A stretch of DNA of 7,100 bases from Pseudomonadota bacterium (GCA_003242645.1 QGVC01000188.1:1-7100); one strand, 5' to 3'; positions 1 to 6,701 are shown, counted from the first letter of the stretch. Made by a program: numbers and translations. The notes: generated from the sequence alone by a model not told the origin.

Positions 1-51
1 CGTTTTTTCATTGATTCGCCCGATTCTCCAGGCCAGTGTGCAATGGGGGGT

Positions 52-58
52 GGAGGTG
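52..58 (+). promoter_or_regulatory. Ribosome binding site deciding the start of the coiled-coil gene
   Basis: GGAGGTG closely matches the anti-Shine-Dalgarno complement. Its GGAGG core ends 7 nt before the ATG at 64. It makes 64 a better start than the ATG at 43. The 42 bases before 43 contain a T-rich run near the window edge, but I see no convincing promoter there. Confidence 0.75.
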
Positions 59-63
59 CGATC

Positions 64-1353
64 ATGGCGACGACGTACCGGGTTGCCGTTCTCGTTCTGG
101 CACTGACTGTCGGTGCAGTCATACTGTGCCCGCCGGACTCCCTTGCACAAGCAAGCCGCCGCGACGGCATTGGCGAGCTCATCGCTCAGGAAGGTCAGGA
201 CTTAGACAGCAACGCTCAGCAGGAGGCTGCCCAGGACGTCCGGGAGGGCAGCGTAGAATATGAGCAGGCGCGGCGCTTGATGAAGGCCGTCGACGCCATT
301 CTCGAGGACGCAGCCAAGCACCGCGCCGAAGCCCGAAAGCTGCCCTCACGGAAGGATTTCGTCGTAACGCCGATCTGGACGGAGACCCGCGAGGATCGCG
401 AGCGTAAGATCCGTGATCTGCTCGACGCAGCGCTCGGCATCGTCACGGATGTGCCTGTGGTCGCCGTGCAGCGCCGCATCGAAACGCTGCGCAAGAACAT
501 CCGCGATCTTGAAGACCGCATCGTCAAGCTCAAGGAGAAGCAGCTCGTCGCTCCGCAGGACGCCATTCTGCCTGGTGTTCTCAGTGACACCGTCGAAAGT
601 CTTGAGCGAGACATCCAGGAATCGCAGCGCCGAATTGAAGAGAACCGAAAGGCCATCGAGGCTGCGAAGGCCGAGGTCCATCAGGCGCTCAAAGCGTCTG
701 GCCTTGATCTTTCGGCCGAGCAGGTCGACCTCCTGCTCGACAGCGTGCTTTCCGGCGACCTCGTACGACTAGCGGCCGTGTTCAACTCGGCCAAGCTGGT
801 CGATCGTCAGCTCGCGAAGATGCTGAATGCCTCCGGCAACAACATGAATGCCGCGCGGAAGTATTTCGCCATGCACGCGGCGCTCTTCGCGATGCTGGTG
901 CACGCGCAGGACACGCTGATCGACAAGATCGACAATAACTATCTGCCCAAGCTCGATGCCATCATGAAGGACATCGAGGCGGCCCGGCGCAAGACGAACG
1001 AGCTGCTAAAGGCTGAGAACCGGCCCGATCAGCGTCGGGCCCTGGAGGCCAACCGCGAAAGCCAGAAACTTGCGGAAGAAGCGGCAAAAGGCTACCGGCG
1101 CTACCTCTTGCAGCAGCGAGAGCAGATTGCGGAGGCCCGCAAGCGCACAGCCCACGACCTCCGTATCGCCGATAACACCTATGAGACGGTTGAGGCGAGC
1201 TTCCAGCTCCGCAACCTGATGCGGGACAGCTCGGCGTCCTTCGAGGCCATCCAGAAGCTCGAAGCGCCGACGTTCGAGCAGATCTTCCGCAACGAGGAGC
1301 TGCGCAAGGAGTTCGAGAGCCTGACGCGCAAGCTCGATTCGCCGACGTCGTAA
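64..1353 (+). CDS. Secreted coiled-coil protein of unknown function
   Basis: This encodes a 429-residue protein that begins with a Sec-type signal peptide: a hydrophobic run at about residues 7-21 and a likely AQA cleavage site at 28-30. The Cys at 22 is not in a lipobox, because Leu precedes it, so a lipoprotein is unlikely. The mature part is almost entirely charged, Ala/Leu/Glu/Arg-rich helix. Two clear heptad-like coiled-coil stretches lie at about 134-158 and 174-212, and another long helical stretch spans about 295-365. A less charged block (about 213-300) contains 'LLLDSVLSGD' and 'MHAALFAMLVHAQD', so there is probably a folded core between the coils. The start at 64 is preferred over the in-frame ATG at 43 because GGAGGT lies at 52-57, correctly spaced for 64 and inside the coding region of the longer version. 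I do not recognise a named family; a periplasmic structural or scaffold role is only a guess. The gene converges on the acetyltransferase, with 14 bp between them. Confidence 0.88.
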   Translation: MATTYRVAVLVLALTVGAVILCPPDSLAQASRRDGIGELIAQEGQDLDSNAQQEAAQDVREGSVEYEQARRLMKAVDAILEDAAKHRAEARKLPSRKDFVVTPIWTETREDRERKIRDLLDAALGIVTDVPVVAVQRRIETLRKNIRDLEDRIVKLKEKQLVAPQDAILPGVLSDTVESLERDIQESQRRIEENRKAIEAAKAEVHQALKASGLDLSAEQVDLLLDSVLSGDLVRLAAVFNSAKLVDRQLAKMLNASGNNMNAARKYFAMHAALFAMLVHAQDTLIDKIDNNYLPKLDAIMKDIEAARRKTNELLKAENRPDQRRALEANRESQKLAEEAAKGYRRYLLQQREQIAEARKRTAHDLRIADNTYETVEASFQLRNLMRDSSASFEAIQKLEAPTFEQIFRNEELRKEFESLTRKLDSPTS

Positions 1354-1367
1354 GATTCGGTAAGGCT

Positions 1368-1829
1368 TCAGCGCCTGTACTGGACGAAAGGCGACTTCGT
1401 TGCGAGCTGGTCGTAAAGCATACGGGCCCGGTAATTGAACTCTTGCGTCGCCCAGTAGGTGCGCGTGCACTGGCGGGCGTCGGCCTCCTTGTAGACGGCT
1501 TCGATCAGTGCCCGGCCGATTCCCTTTCCGCGTTCCGCCGGTCGAACGAACAGGTCCTCCAGATAGCAGTACCAGGTGAGCGACCAGGTCGAGCGGTGGA
1601 ACAGCACGTGCGCCAGACCGACCGGTACGTCGTCGTCATTCGTCGCGACGAGGCAGATGTGGAAGTCCGGCTCCTGGTTCATGAGCCGCTGCCACGTCAG
1701 CTCCATTACCTCTTCCGGCACGCTCGCCTTGTAGAAGTCGATGTAACCCTTGAACAACTCCAGCCAGTACGGCTTGTCACGGGCCTCGAGCCGTCTCACC
1801 CGGACGGGTGCCTTGCCCGTGCTCTCCAT
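1368..1829 (-). CDS. GNAT family N-acetyltransferase
   Basis: This encodes a 153-residue single-domain GNAT, the usual length for the fold, which would move the acetyl group of acetyl-CoA to an amine. The acetyl-CoA pyrophosphate-binding motif A is intact: 'LEDLFVRPAERGKGIGRAL' at about 90-108, with the RGKGIG loop at 100-105. Downstream, Asn132 and Tyr139 in 'FNYRARMLYDQL' sit where GNATs usually have the motif B Asn and the Tyr general acid. The N-terminal part ('YIDFYKASVPEEVMELTW') resembles the small Hpa2/Hpa3-like GNATs, some of which acetylate polyamines, histones or D-amino acids; the substrate cannot be read from sequence. The reading frame is open for a further 38 codons upstream (to 1943), but GGGAGAG just before 1829 and the start of recognisable homology choose this ATG. 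There is no signal peptide, so it is cytosolic. It is convergent with the coiled-coil gene and divergent from the deacetylase. Confidence 0.9.
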   Translation of the reverse strand: MESTGKAPVRVRRLEARDKPYWLELFKGYIDFYKASVPEEVMELTWQRLMNQEPDFHICLVATNDDDVPVGLAHVLFHRSTWSLTWYCYLEDLFVRPAERGKGIGRALIEAVYKEADARQCTRTYWATQEFNYRARMLYDQLATKSPFVQYRR

Positions 1830-1833
1830 GTGA

Positions 1834-1840
1834 CTCTCCC
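1834..1840 (-). promoter_or_regulatory. Ribosome binding site of the GNAT gene
   Basis: On the minus strand GGGAGAG is followed by TCAC and then the ATG at 1829, which is good Shine-Dalgarno spacing. It argues against the longer in-frame starts at 1943 and 1901, where no comparable site was seen. Confidence 0.65.
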
Positions 1841-1858
1841 ATCTTCGTACGTGATCGG

Positions 1859-1879
1859 CGTGTACCCAGCCGTGTACCC
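1859..1879. repeat. Tandem 9-bp direct repeat in the leader of the GNAT gene
   Basis: CGTGTACCC occurs twice, at 1859-1867 and 1871-1879, separated by AGC, giving a 12-bp period. It lies 30-50 bp upstream of the GNAT start. Such spacing can reflect tandem regulator half-sites, but it can also be chance in a short intergenic region. Confidence 0.35.
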
Positions 1880-1945
1880 GAACTGCGCTACCACCTTTCA
1901 TCAAGCCAGGTAAGCCCACTGCTGCAAAGGTGAAATTGTGCAACA

Positions 1946-1965
1946 GTTAGTGTTGCCTGACTAAC
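1946..1965. promoter_or_regulatory. Inverted repeat, possible operator between the GNAT and deacetylase genes
   Basis: GTTAGT and ACTAAC form perfect 6-bp arms around the 8-bp centre GTTGCCTG. The site lies in the divergent intergenic region, centred about 40 bp upstream of the putative -35 box of the deacetylase promoter. A regulator of either gene could use it. A run of five T follows it after CC on the plus strand, but the stem is short and AT-rich, so a terminator is less likely. Confidence 0.35.
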
Positions 1966-1993
1966 CTTTTTGGGGGTTTGTCTCGCCGGTGGG

Positions 1994-2023
1994 TTGCAGC
2001 GGCGCGGCGCTTGCCCCTATATT
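1994..2023 (+). promoter_or_regulatory. Putative sigma-70 promoter of the polysaccharide deacetylase gene
   Basis: TTGCAG (1994-1999) and TATATT (2018-2023) are separated by 18 bp, close to housekeeping consensus; CTATAT-type -10 boxes are common in alphaproteobacteria. Transcription would start near 2030, leaving a leader of about 34 nt with the Shine-Dalgarno GGAGAG at 2051-2056. No other equally good pair was seen in this gap. Confidence 0.5.
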
Positions 2024-2050
2024 CCGACCAGCGACAAAACGGGGGCATCA

Positions 2051-2056
2051 GGAGAG
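2051..2056 (+). promoter_or_regulatory. Ribosome binding site of the deacetylase gene
   Basis: GGAGAG ends 7 nt before the ATG at 2064. It selects that start over the upstream in-frame ATG at 1989, which would place the promoter-like sequence inside the gene and bury the signal peptide. Confidence 0.65.
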
Positions 2057-2063
2057 ATTGCGA

Positions 2064-3044
2064 ATGCGTTTGACCGCCGCTGTCGGGCTGGCGGCTTTAT
2101 TATTGTGCCTCTGGCCAGGGAGCTCCGCCCGATCCGAGCCGGCGAGATGCTCACCGAATTCGAACGCCATCGGCGTTTCGCGAATCGTTGAGATCGATAC
2201 CACCTTCGGACCCCGCTTTGGCGGCCTCCAATACCGAGAGAACGACGGCTTTCTCAAGGACGGCGAGGTTGTACTGACCTTCGACGATGGACCGTCGCGC
2301 CGGCATACGCCTGCCGTGCTCGCTGCATTGGACGCCCACTGCACCAAGGCGACCTTTTTCATTGTCGGACGCATGGCAGTGTCGAACCCTGACATGCTCC
2401 AAGAAGTTGCGATGCGCGGCCATACGATCGGGACGCATACCTGGTCCCACAAGAGGCTGCGCTCGCTTTCAGAAAGTCAGGCCCGGGCTGAAATCGAGCT
2501 TGGGCTGAGCGCCGTTCAGGCCGTCCTCGGAGCGCCCATTGCTCCGTTCTTTCGTTTTCCGTATCTCGACGATCCCCAGAACATGCAGGCGCATCTGCAG
2601 GAGAGGGGAATTGCAATCTTCTCGATCGACATCGACTCGTACGATTTCCGAACGCGCGATGCAGCAGCCGTTCAACGCAACGTGCTCAATCAACTCGCCC
2701 AGAGAAAAAAGGGGATCATCCTCTTCCACGATATTCAGCCGTCGACGGCACACGCTCTGAAGGGACTGCTCGACGAGCTCAATAAACGCGGGTATCGCGT
2801 TGTTCACCTCGTTCCGAAAGACTCCGCCATCACCGTTGCGGAGTTCGATTCCTTGGCCGAAGAGGCGCTCAGCAAGAAGCGGGTGGCGGCTTCGCGCGAT
2901 ACGCTGACGAACCGTTCGGCAGCGTGGTCGCTTCCGGGCCCCTCGGGAGTGAGCCGCCCCGCGGCGAGCCCCCCGACCGCTCGGTCACAGCGGCCGCGGC
3001 GCGTCGAGGAGGTGCCGTGGTATCAGCGCATCTTCCAATACTGA
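2064..3044 (+). CDS. Secreted NodB-family polysaccharide deacetylase
   Basis: This encodes a 326-residue carbohydrate esterase family 4-type enzyme, which removes N- or O-acetyl groups from a polysaccharide in a metal-dependent reaction. A signal peptide spans about residues 1-22 (hydrophobic 5-17, likely SSA cleavage site). All five NodB motifs are visible: TFDDGP at 72-77 (catalytic base Asp74, metal-binding Asp75), HTWSH at 125-129 (metal-binding His125 and His129), RFPY at 164-167, 'SIDIDSYD' at 187-194, and the 'ILFHD' His222. The enzyme should therefore be active. The catalytic domain ends near residue 240-260 and is followed by a Lys/Arg/Ser/Pro-rich tail ending in 'EEVPWYQRIFQY'. The start at 2064 rather than 1989 is supported by GGAGAG 7 nt upstream and by the signal peptide beginning exactly there. 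The substrate (peptidoglycan, an exported glycan or a surface polymer) is unknown. The gene is convergent with the three-gene opgH group. Confidence 0.93.
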   Translation: MRLTAAVGLAALLLCLWPGSSARSEPARCSPNSNAIGVSRIVEIDTTFGPRFGGLQYRENDGFLKDGEVVLTFDDGPSRRHTPAVLAALDAHCTKATFFIVGRMAVSNPDMLQEVAMRGHTIGTHTWSHKRLRSLSESQARAEIELGLSAVQAVLGAPIAPFFRFPYLDDPQNMQAHLQERGIAIFSIDIDSYDFRTRDAAAVQRNVLNQLAQRKKGIILFHDIQPSTAHALKGLLDELNKRGYRVVHLVPKDSAITVAEFDSLAEEALSKKRVAASRDTLTNRSAAWSLPGPSGVSRPAASPPTARSQRPRRVEEVPWYQRIFQY

Positions 3045-3107
3045 GTGCGGCGTTCTTCAACAACCTCCGGCCTGCACCCAAAGGCGGTCTGTCATCGGAG
3101 GGTCCCT

Positions 3108-4151
3108 CTAGAGCTTCGGTGGAGGCTGGCCCGGCCGGTGACGTGGCTGTGAGGTCTCCGAAAAGCCGCTGAAGAACATATCCGGTGAGCTCGTGTTGTG
3201 CCGCGACGGCGTGAGCCGGCCAAGCCAAATGGCCGTGGCCGATGCCCGGTCGAAGGCCATGATGGATTCCTCCCGCCACCCCTTTGCACCGGGCTCCCGC
3301 AGGGCGATCTGGGCCACGTCGTTATTGAACGCTGTGACGTACATGGAACGGAGCATGGCGAACGGCCGATCCTCGATCGGCTTGGCGAATGTGACGTGTA
3401 GCGTGTGCCGGTTTTGATCCGTTTCCACGACTTTCACAGTCGCCGTTCCGCCGCGCTCGAACGTGAGCGTGAAAGACTTTGTGGCCGGATCGAAGGCCAA
3501 CTCCTTGATGCGAACGATTGGACGCCCCTCTTTCTCGACAGGTCCGACGAGGAACGAGGAGCCGAACGCGGTCGTCTCGAGACCCGGCGGAGTCTTGGGA
3601 CGGAGGCGCCAATAGCCGTCCTGCGGATAGACGACCAGGACCTCCTCACCACCCATCGGCCGGATCATCCACAGCTGGACGAGGTGCAGCCCGTGCTCGA
3701 CCCGGTCGCCAACGCGGACGGTCGTCGTTGCCGGCCGCCAGAACGTTGGAAACGTATGGCCAACCAGCCAGAAGTCGACTTCCTCGTAGATTGTCACACG
3801 CCGCGGAGGCGTCGGCGGAGCATAAGCAGGGTCGCCCGACATGTCGCAGTCGGTCCAGTCGGGAGCGAAGCTGTCCCGCTGCAAGGTCGAGAGGTAAACC
3901 GGGTGTGCCGCCTCGATCCGGAAGCTGCGCACGCGCGGCGAAGAGAACGCGATGCTGACGTTGTCCTTCTCGGCGCAGAGCACCGGCTCGCTCTCGTTGA
4001 CGACCTCAACGGGCAGAGCTTCCAAGCTTGGCGCTTCAGCAGGCTGAGACATGGCGGGACCGCTGGCAATTGCAATCATGGCGGCGAAGGCCAATGCCGC
4101 CCACTGACGCTCAAATCTCGACGGCATAGACATCGCCCGAATTCGCTTCAT
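3108..4151 (-). CDS. Secreted protein of unknown function, last gene of the opgH group
   Basis: This encodes up to 347 residues. A hydrophobic stretch at about 18-30 followed by 'GPAMSQ' reads as a Sec signal peptide, probably cleaved after Ser35, placing the protein in the periplasm or envelope. The mature part looks beta-rich, with many Val/Thr/Arg strands and aromatic residues, and has exactly two cysteines (Cys59 and Cys102) that could form a disulfide. The last 30 residues or so are Ser/Pro/Arg-rich and probably disordered. I recognise no family or catalytic motif, and by eye it is not OpgG, OpgD or OpgC. The start is uncertain: ATGs at 4151, 4133 and 4127 are in frame and none has a strong Shine-Dalgarno site. 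The last gives the most typical signal peptide and the smallest overlap with the FkbM gene (17 instead of 41 nt). Translation is probably coupled to that gene, so a role in the same envelope glycan pathway is likely but unproven. Confidence 0.85.
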   Translation of the reverse strand: MKRIRAMSMPSRFERQWAALAFAAMIAIASGPAMSQPAEAPSLEALPVEVVNESEPVLCAEKDNVSIAFSSPRVRSFRIEAAHPVYLSTLQRDSFAPDWTDCDMSGDPAYAPPTPPRRVTIYEEVDFWLVGHTFPTFWRPATTTVRVGDRVEHGLHLVQLWMIRPMGGEEVLVVYPQDGYWRLRPKTPPGLETTAFGSSFLVGPVEKEGRPIVRIKELAFDPATKSFTLTFERGGTATVKVVETDQNRHTLHVTFAKPIEDRPFAMLRSMYVTAFNNDVAQIALREPGAKGWREESIMAFDRASATAIWLGRLTPSRHNTSSPDMFFSGFSETSQPRHRPGQPPPKL

Positions 4152-4887
4152 GCGGAAGGGAGCGAATGAACTCTTTCATTCTGTAGCCGCTGACCCATTC
4201 GCCGAATTTGAGCACCTGGCTTTCTCCGAGCGCGATTTCGAACCGGTACGGACCAAGACCCAAAAGCCGATCGATGCACTCCAGTGCAACTTCGCGCTGG
4301 ATGGTCGTGAACTCGAACGACAACGCCGGCAATGGACTGCTGAGTCCCGCAATCACATCGGCCTCCAAGCCTTCGACATCGATCTTGACGAACCGTGGCT
4401 TGCCGAACCGGCGAATGAGATCGTCGAGCGTTGTCGTTTCGACCTCGATTTCCCGGTCCCACACCTGCTCTTCCCACCCGGCTGCACCCGAGGCTGAGGA
4501 AACAAAAGCGCGAGACGCCGTCGTGACGGTCGGATTGGCGGAGTTGACGTGCAGGACGAGATGCCCCGGTTTCCGGCTGCAGGCTGCCTCCACGAACGTG
4601 ACCTCTGGATCGTCCTTGTAAAGAGCACGGAGCACGTACATGCAGTCAGGCTGAGGCTCGACAGCCACCACCTTTGCTCCGAGGCGACGGAACGCACCAA
4701 CGCGATCGCCCACATGCGCGCCGATGTCGAAGGCGAGGTCACCCGGACCGATGAATCGCGCGTAGAGCGCATCCATCGCCGCGTCGCGCGCCGCGTTTCC
4801 GTAATAGATCTCAAGAGAGCGCCGCAACGAGCCAATCCTAGGGTCGCCCTTAAGGGCGGACAGCTTGTCTTGCACAGCGCTGGTCAT
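4111..4887 (-). CDS. FkbM family SAM-dependent methyltransferase
   Basis: This encodes a 258-residue class I methyltransferase of the FkbM type, a family whose known members O-methylate sugars, polyketides and other hydroxyl groups. The SAM-binding motif I is 'DLAFDIGAHVGD' at about 50-61. The acidic residue that binds the SAM ribose is Glu77 in 'VEPQP', and the FkbM hallmark 'KIDVEGLEADVIAGL' lies at about 168-182. No signal peptide or membrane segment is seen, so it should be cytosolic. The frame stays open upstream to 5142, but that extension overlaps the opgH coding region. The ATG at 4887 forms an ATGA overlap with the opgH stop, a classical translational coupling signal. Its position directly after opgH suggests the acceptor is the glucan, a lipid or sugar intermediate, or another envelope molecule; this is inference, and FkbM sequence alone does not give the substrate. 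Confidence 0.92.
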   Translation of the reverse strand: MTSAVQDKLSALKGDPRIGSLRRSLEIYYGNAARDAAMDALYARFIGPGDLAFDIGAHVGDRVGAFRRLGAKVVAVEPQPDCMYVLRALYKDDPEVTFVEAACSRKPGHLVLHVNSANPTVTTASRAFVSSASGAAGWEEQVWDREIEVETTTLDDLIRRFGKPRFVKIDVEGLEADVIAGLSSPLPALSFEFTTIQREVALECIDRLLGLGPYRFEIALGESQVLKFGEWVSGYRMKEFIRSLPHEANSGDVYAVEI

Positions 4888-6689
4888 GCGCACCTGCTCT
4901 GCAATGCCTCGATTTCGGGCGGCGGATCGAAATCCTCCGGTATGCCGCACAAGCCGATCCTCTGAAGGAAACGTCCGAATTCGGGATGGGCCGTGAATAC
5001 AGCGAACGGCACAGCCAGCAGATAGCCAGCTGTCAGCGGGAGGCTCCATAGGAGGACCGCAGGCGAGATCGGAAGCAAAGCACCACAGATGACTATGCCA
5101 AACAGCATCTGGGGCCAAAACGCCATTACCGCTGCTCGCCACGAGATGCCGTGCACATCACGGGCCTGTGCGCCCCAGGTGACCGATTTTCCGAAAAGCA
5201 GACCGATCATGAAAATCGTTGTGCGAATGGTCGAGACGGCGCCGAGCAGAAAAGAAAAGACGAGCTCGATGAGCGCACTGGCGGCGAACCGCAGCCGTCC
5301 GCCATAACGGGACACGGCACCAGGTGTCAGTGCAGCGTCGATCAAACCCGCAATCTTCGGGCTCAGGTACATGGTGAAGAAGGTTACGTATAGGCCGATA
5401 GCCAGCATGGTTGGATAATCCGAAATGCTGCGCGCCTCCCAGGCCAACACCGGCAAGAAGGCGATCATCAGCGTCCACGCCGGTATTCCGAGAAACATCA
5501 AAATGGCCCAGGCGAGCTGAAAGCGGCTCATCGGCTGCAGCCCCGGCATGTCGAGCAGCTTCAGGTACTGCATATTGCCCTGGCACCAGCGAATATCCCG
5601 CCGGATGAACTCCAGCAGCGTTGGGGGATTTTCCTCCCACGAGCCGCCTTCCACCGGAAGCACGCGGACCTCGTATCCGGCCTTCCGCATCAACGCGGCC
5701 TCGACCTGGTCGTGAGACAGCACATGTCCGCCAAGCGGCGGTTTCCCGGGCAGGATGGGCAGCTGACATTTCTGCGCGAAAGGTCGAATTCGGACGAGCG
5801 CGTTATGGCCCCAGAACGGTCCGCAATCCCCCGCCCACCACGCCTGTCCCATCGTGTAGGAGCGCATGCCGTGCCGCATGCCAAACTGGAAGATCCGTGC
5901 AAAGGCGCTTCCCGACGGCATTCCGACCACCAGGCTCTGCAAGATGCCGAGTTGCGGATGCGCCTGCATGATGCGCACCATGCGGAGGATCGTTTCGCCC
6001 GACATCAGGCTGTCGGCGTCGAGCGGAAGCATCAGCTCGTAGTCGCCGCCCCAACGCTCGCAGAAGTCGCGCAGGTTGCCCGCCTTGTAGCCAGTATTCT
6101 CCGGCCGCCGGCGATAGACGACCTGATCCGGATCGGAAAGCGATCGTTTCCACGCTTGCACCGCCTCCTCCTCGGCGGCCGCGATGGAGGGATCGCTCGT
6201 GTCGCTCAGAACGAAGTAGCTGAATTGGCCACCATAGCCGGTTCGATCGAGGCTTTCTTTGATTGTCTTGAGGCGCAGGATCGCGCGCGCCGGGTCCTCG
6301 TTCCGCAAGGTCATGAGGACCGCCGTCCGCACGAGAATGGGCACCTCGCTGTCGCCGGCTTTGGCGAAGGGCGCTACCTCGGCCAAGGGATTGCGGACGC
6401 CATGGAGCAACCAAAGCCCGATCGCCGCATTCCAGAATCCGAGCACTGACCACGGAGACCCAATGGCAAACGCGGCGAGAAGAACGAAGTCGAACACGGT
6501 CCAGCCGCCGGCGGAAAGGACGACGCCGACGCCCCACATCAGCAGCGCGTACGTTAGGACATTGAGGAGAAGCATCGTCAGCCGGCGGCGGCGCAGGACC
6601 TGCATGGACTGCGTGCCGGTCGGCGTTGTAAGCACCGCCCGGTTGCCGAGCACTGGCATGGGCGAAGAAAGGACGTGATGATCGCTCAT
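4884..6689 (-). CDS. opgH: Glucans biosynthesis glucosyltransferase OpgH (MdoH), GT2 family
   Basis: This encodes a 601-residue inner-membrane processive glycosyltransferase that uses UDP-glucose to polymerise and export the beta-glucan backbone of osmoregulated periplasmic glucans. Two hydrophobic segments (about 36-60 and 67-97) precede a cytosolic GT2 domain. That domain shows 'LRNED' (128-132), 'LSDTSD' (161-166), the 'DAD' metal/UDP motif (224-226), the catalytic Asp in 'SHDQVEAAL' (Asp327) and the (Q/R)xxRW motif as 'RDIRWCQGN' (364-372). Several membrane segments follow, at about 391-418, 425-448, 469-497, 519-540 and 543-563. The motif set and 'RWCQGN' are typical of MdoH rather than cellulose synthase. 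At 601 residues it is much shorter than the E. coli protein (about 847), lacking the long N-terminal cytosolic region. GAGGGAA at 6701-6695 supports the start. It heads a tightly packed group with the FkbM gene; no opgG is adjacent. Confidence 0.93.
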   Translation of the reverse strand: MSDHHVLSSPMPVLGNRAVLTTPTGTQSMQVLRRRRLTMLLLNVLTYALLMWGVGVVLSAGGWTVFDFVLLAAFAIGSPWSVLGFWNAAIGLWLLHGVRNPLAEVAPFAKAGDSEVPILVRTAVLMTLRNEDPARAILRLKTIKESLDRTGYGGQFSYFVLSDTSDPSIAAAEEEAVQAWKRSLSDPDQVVYRRRPENTGYKAGNLRDFCERWGGDYELMLPLDADSLMSGETILRMVRIMQAHPQLGILQSLVVGMPSGSAFARIFQFGMRHGMRSYTMGQAWWAGDCGPFWGHNALVRIRPFAQKCQLPILPGKPPLGGHVLSHDQVEAALMRKAGYEVRVLPVEGGSWEENPPTLLEFIRRDIRWCQGNMQYLKLLDMPGLQPMSRFQLAWAILMFLGIPAWTLMIAFLPVLAWEARSISDYPTMLAIGLYVTFFTMYLSPKIAGLIDAALTPGAVSRYGGRLRFAASALIELVFSFLLGAVSTIRTTIFMIGLLFGKSVTWGAQARDVHGISWRAAVMAFWPQMLFGIVICGALLPISPAVLLWSLPLTAGYLLAVPFAVFTAHPEFGRFLQRIGLCGIPEDFDPPPEIEALQSRCA

Positions 6690-6694
6690 GATGC

Positions 6695-6701
6695 TTCCCT
6701 C
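6695..6701 (-). promoter_or_regulatory. Ribosome binding site of opgH
   Basis: On the minus strand GAGGGAA lies 5 nt before the ATG at 6689, a good Shine-Dalgarno match, and fixes the start of opgH. It occupies part of the 42-bp gap to the divergent dehydrogenase gene. Confidence 0.6.

Noticed and set aside
64..135. A lipoprotein signal (VILC) at the start of the coiled-coil protein
   Set aside because: The residue before Cys22 is Leu rather than Gly, Ala or Ser, and a normal AQA cleavage site follows.
1443..1913. A 156-codon open frame on the plus strand over the GNAT gene
   Set aside because: The minus strand carries the acetyl-CoA motif RGKGIG and a good ribosome binding site; the plus-strand product matches nothing and lacks a ribosome binding site of note.
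1830..1943. A 38-codon N-terminal extension of the GNAT protein
   Set aside because: No ribosome binding site was seen for the upstream ATGs, while GGGAGAG precedes the ATG at 1829, which begins at the usual GNAT N-terminus.
3098..3108. GAGGG-T-CCCTC palindrome between the convergent deacetylase and opgH-group genes, considered as a terminator
   Set aside because: A one-base spacer cannot form a hairpin loop, and no T-run follows on either strand. No confident terminator was found in 3045-3107.
3405..4169. A 254-codon open frame on the plus strand, antisense to the secreted protein gene
   Set aside because: Its product is Arg/Glu/His-rich without any domain or signal sequence, as expected of an antisense shadow in high-GC DNA. 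The minus-strand frame has a signal peptide, balanced composition and a coupled operon position.
4888..5142. An 85-codon N-terminal extension of the FkbM methyltransferase
   Set aside because: It lies entirely within the 3' end of opgH, has no domain character, and the ATGA overlap at 4887 explains the true start.
5712..6449. A 245-codon open frame on the plus strand inside opgH
   Set aside because: It is antisense to the GT2 catalytic domain, whose motifs are all in the minus-strand frame; the product is charged and featureless.
5803..6537. A 244-codon open frame on the minus strand, another frame within opgH
   Set aside because: It is an Arg/Gly-rich frame-shifted shadow of the glucosyltransferase gene with no recognisable motif.
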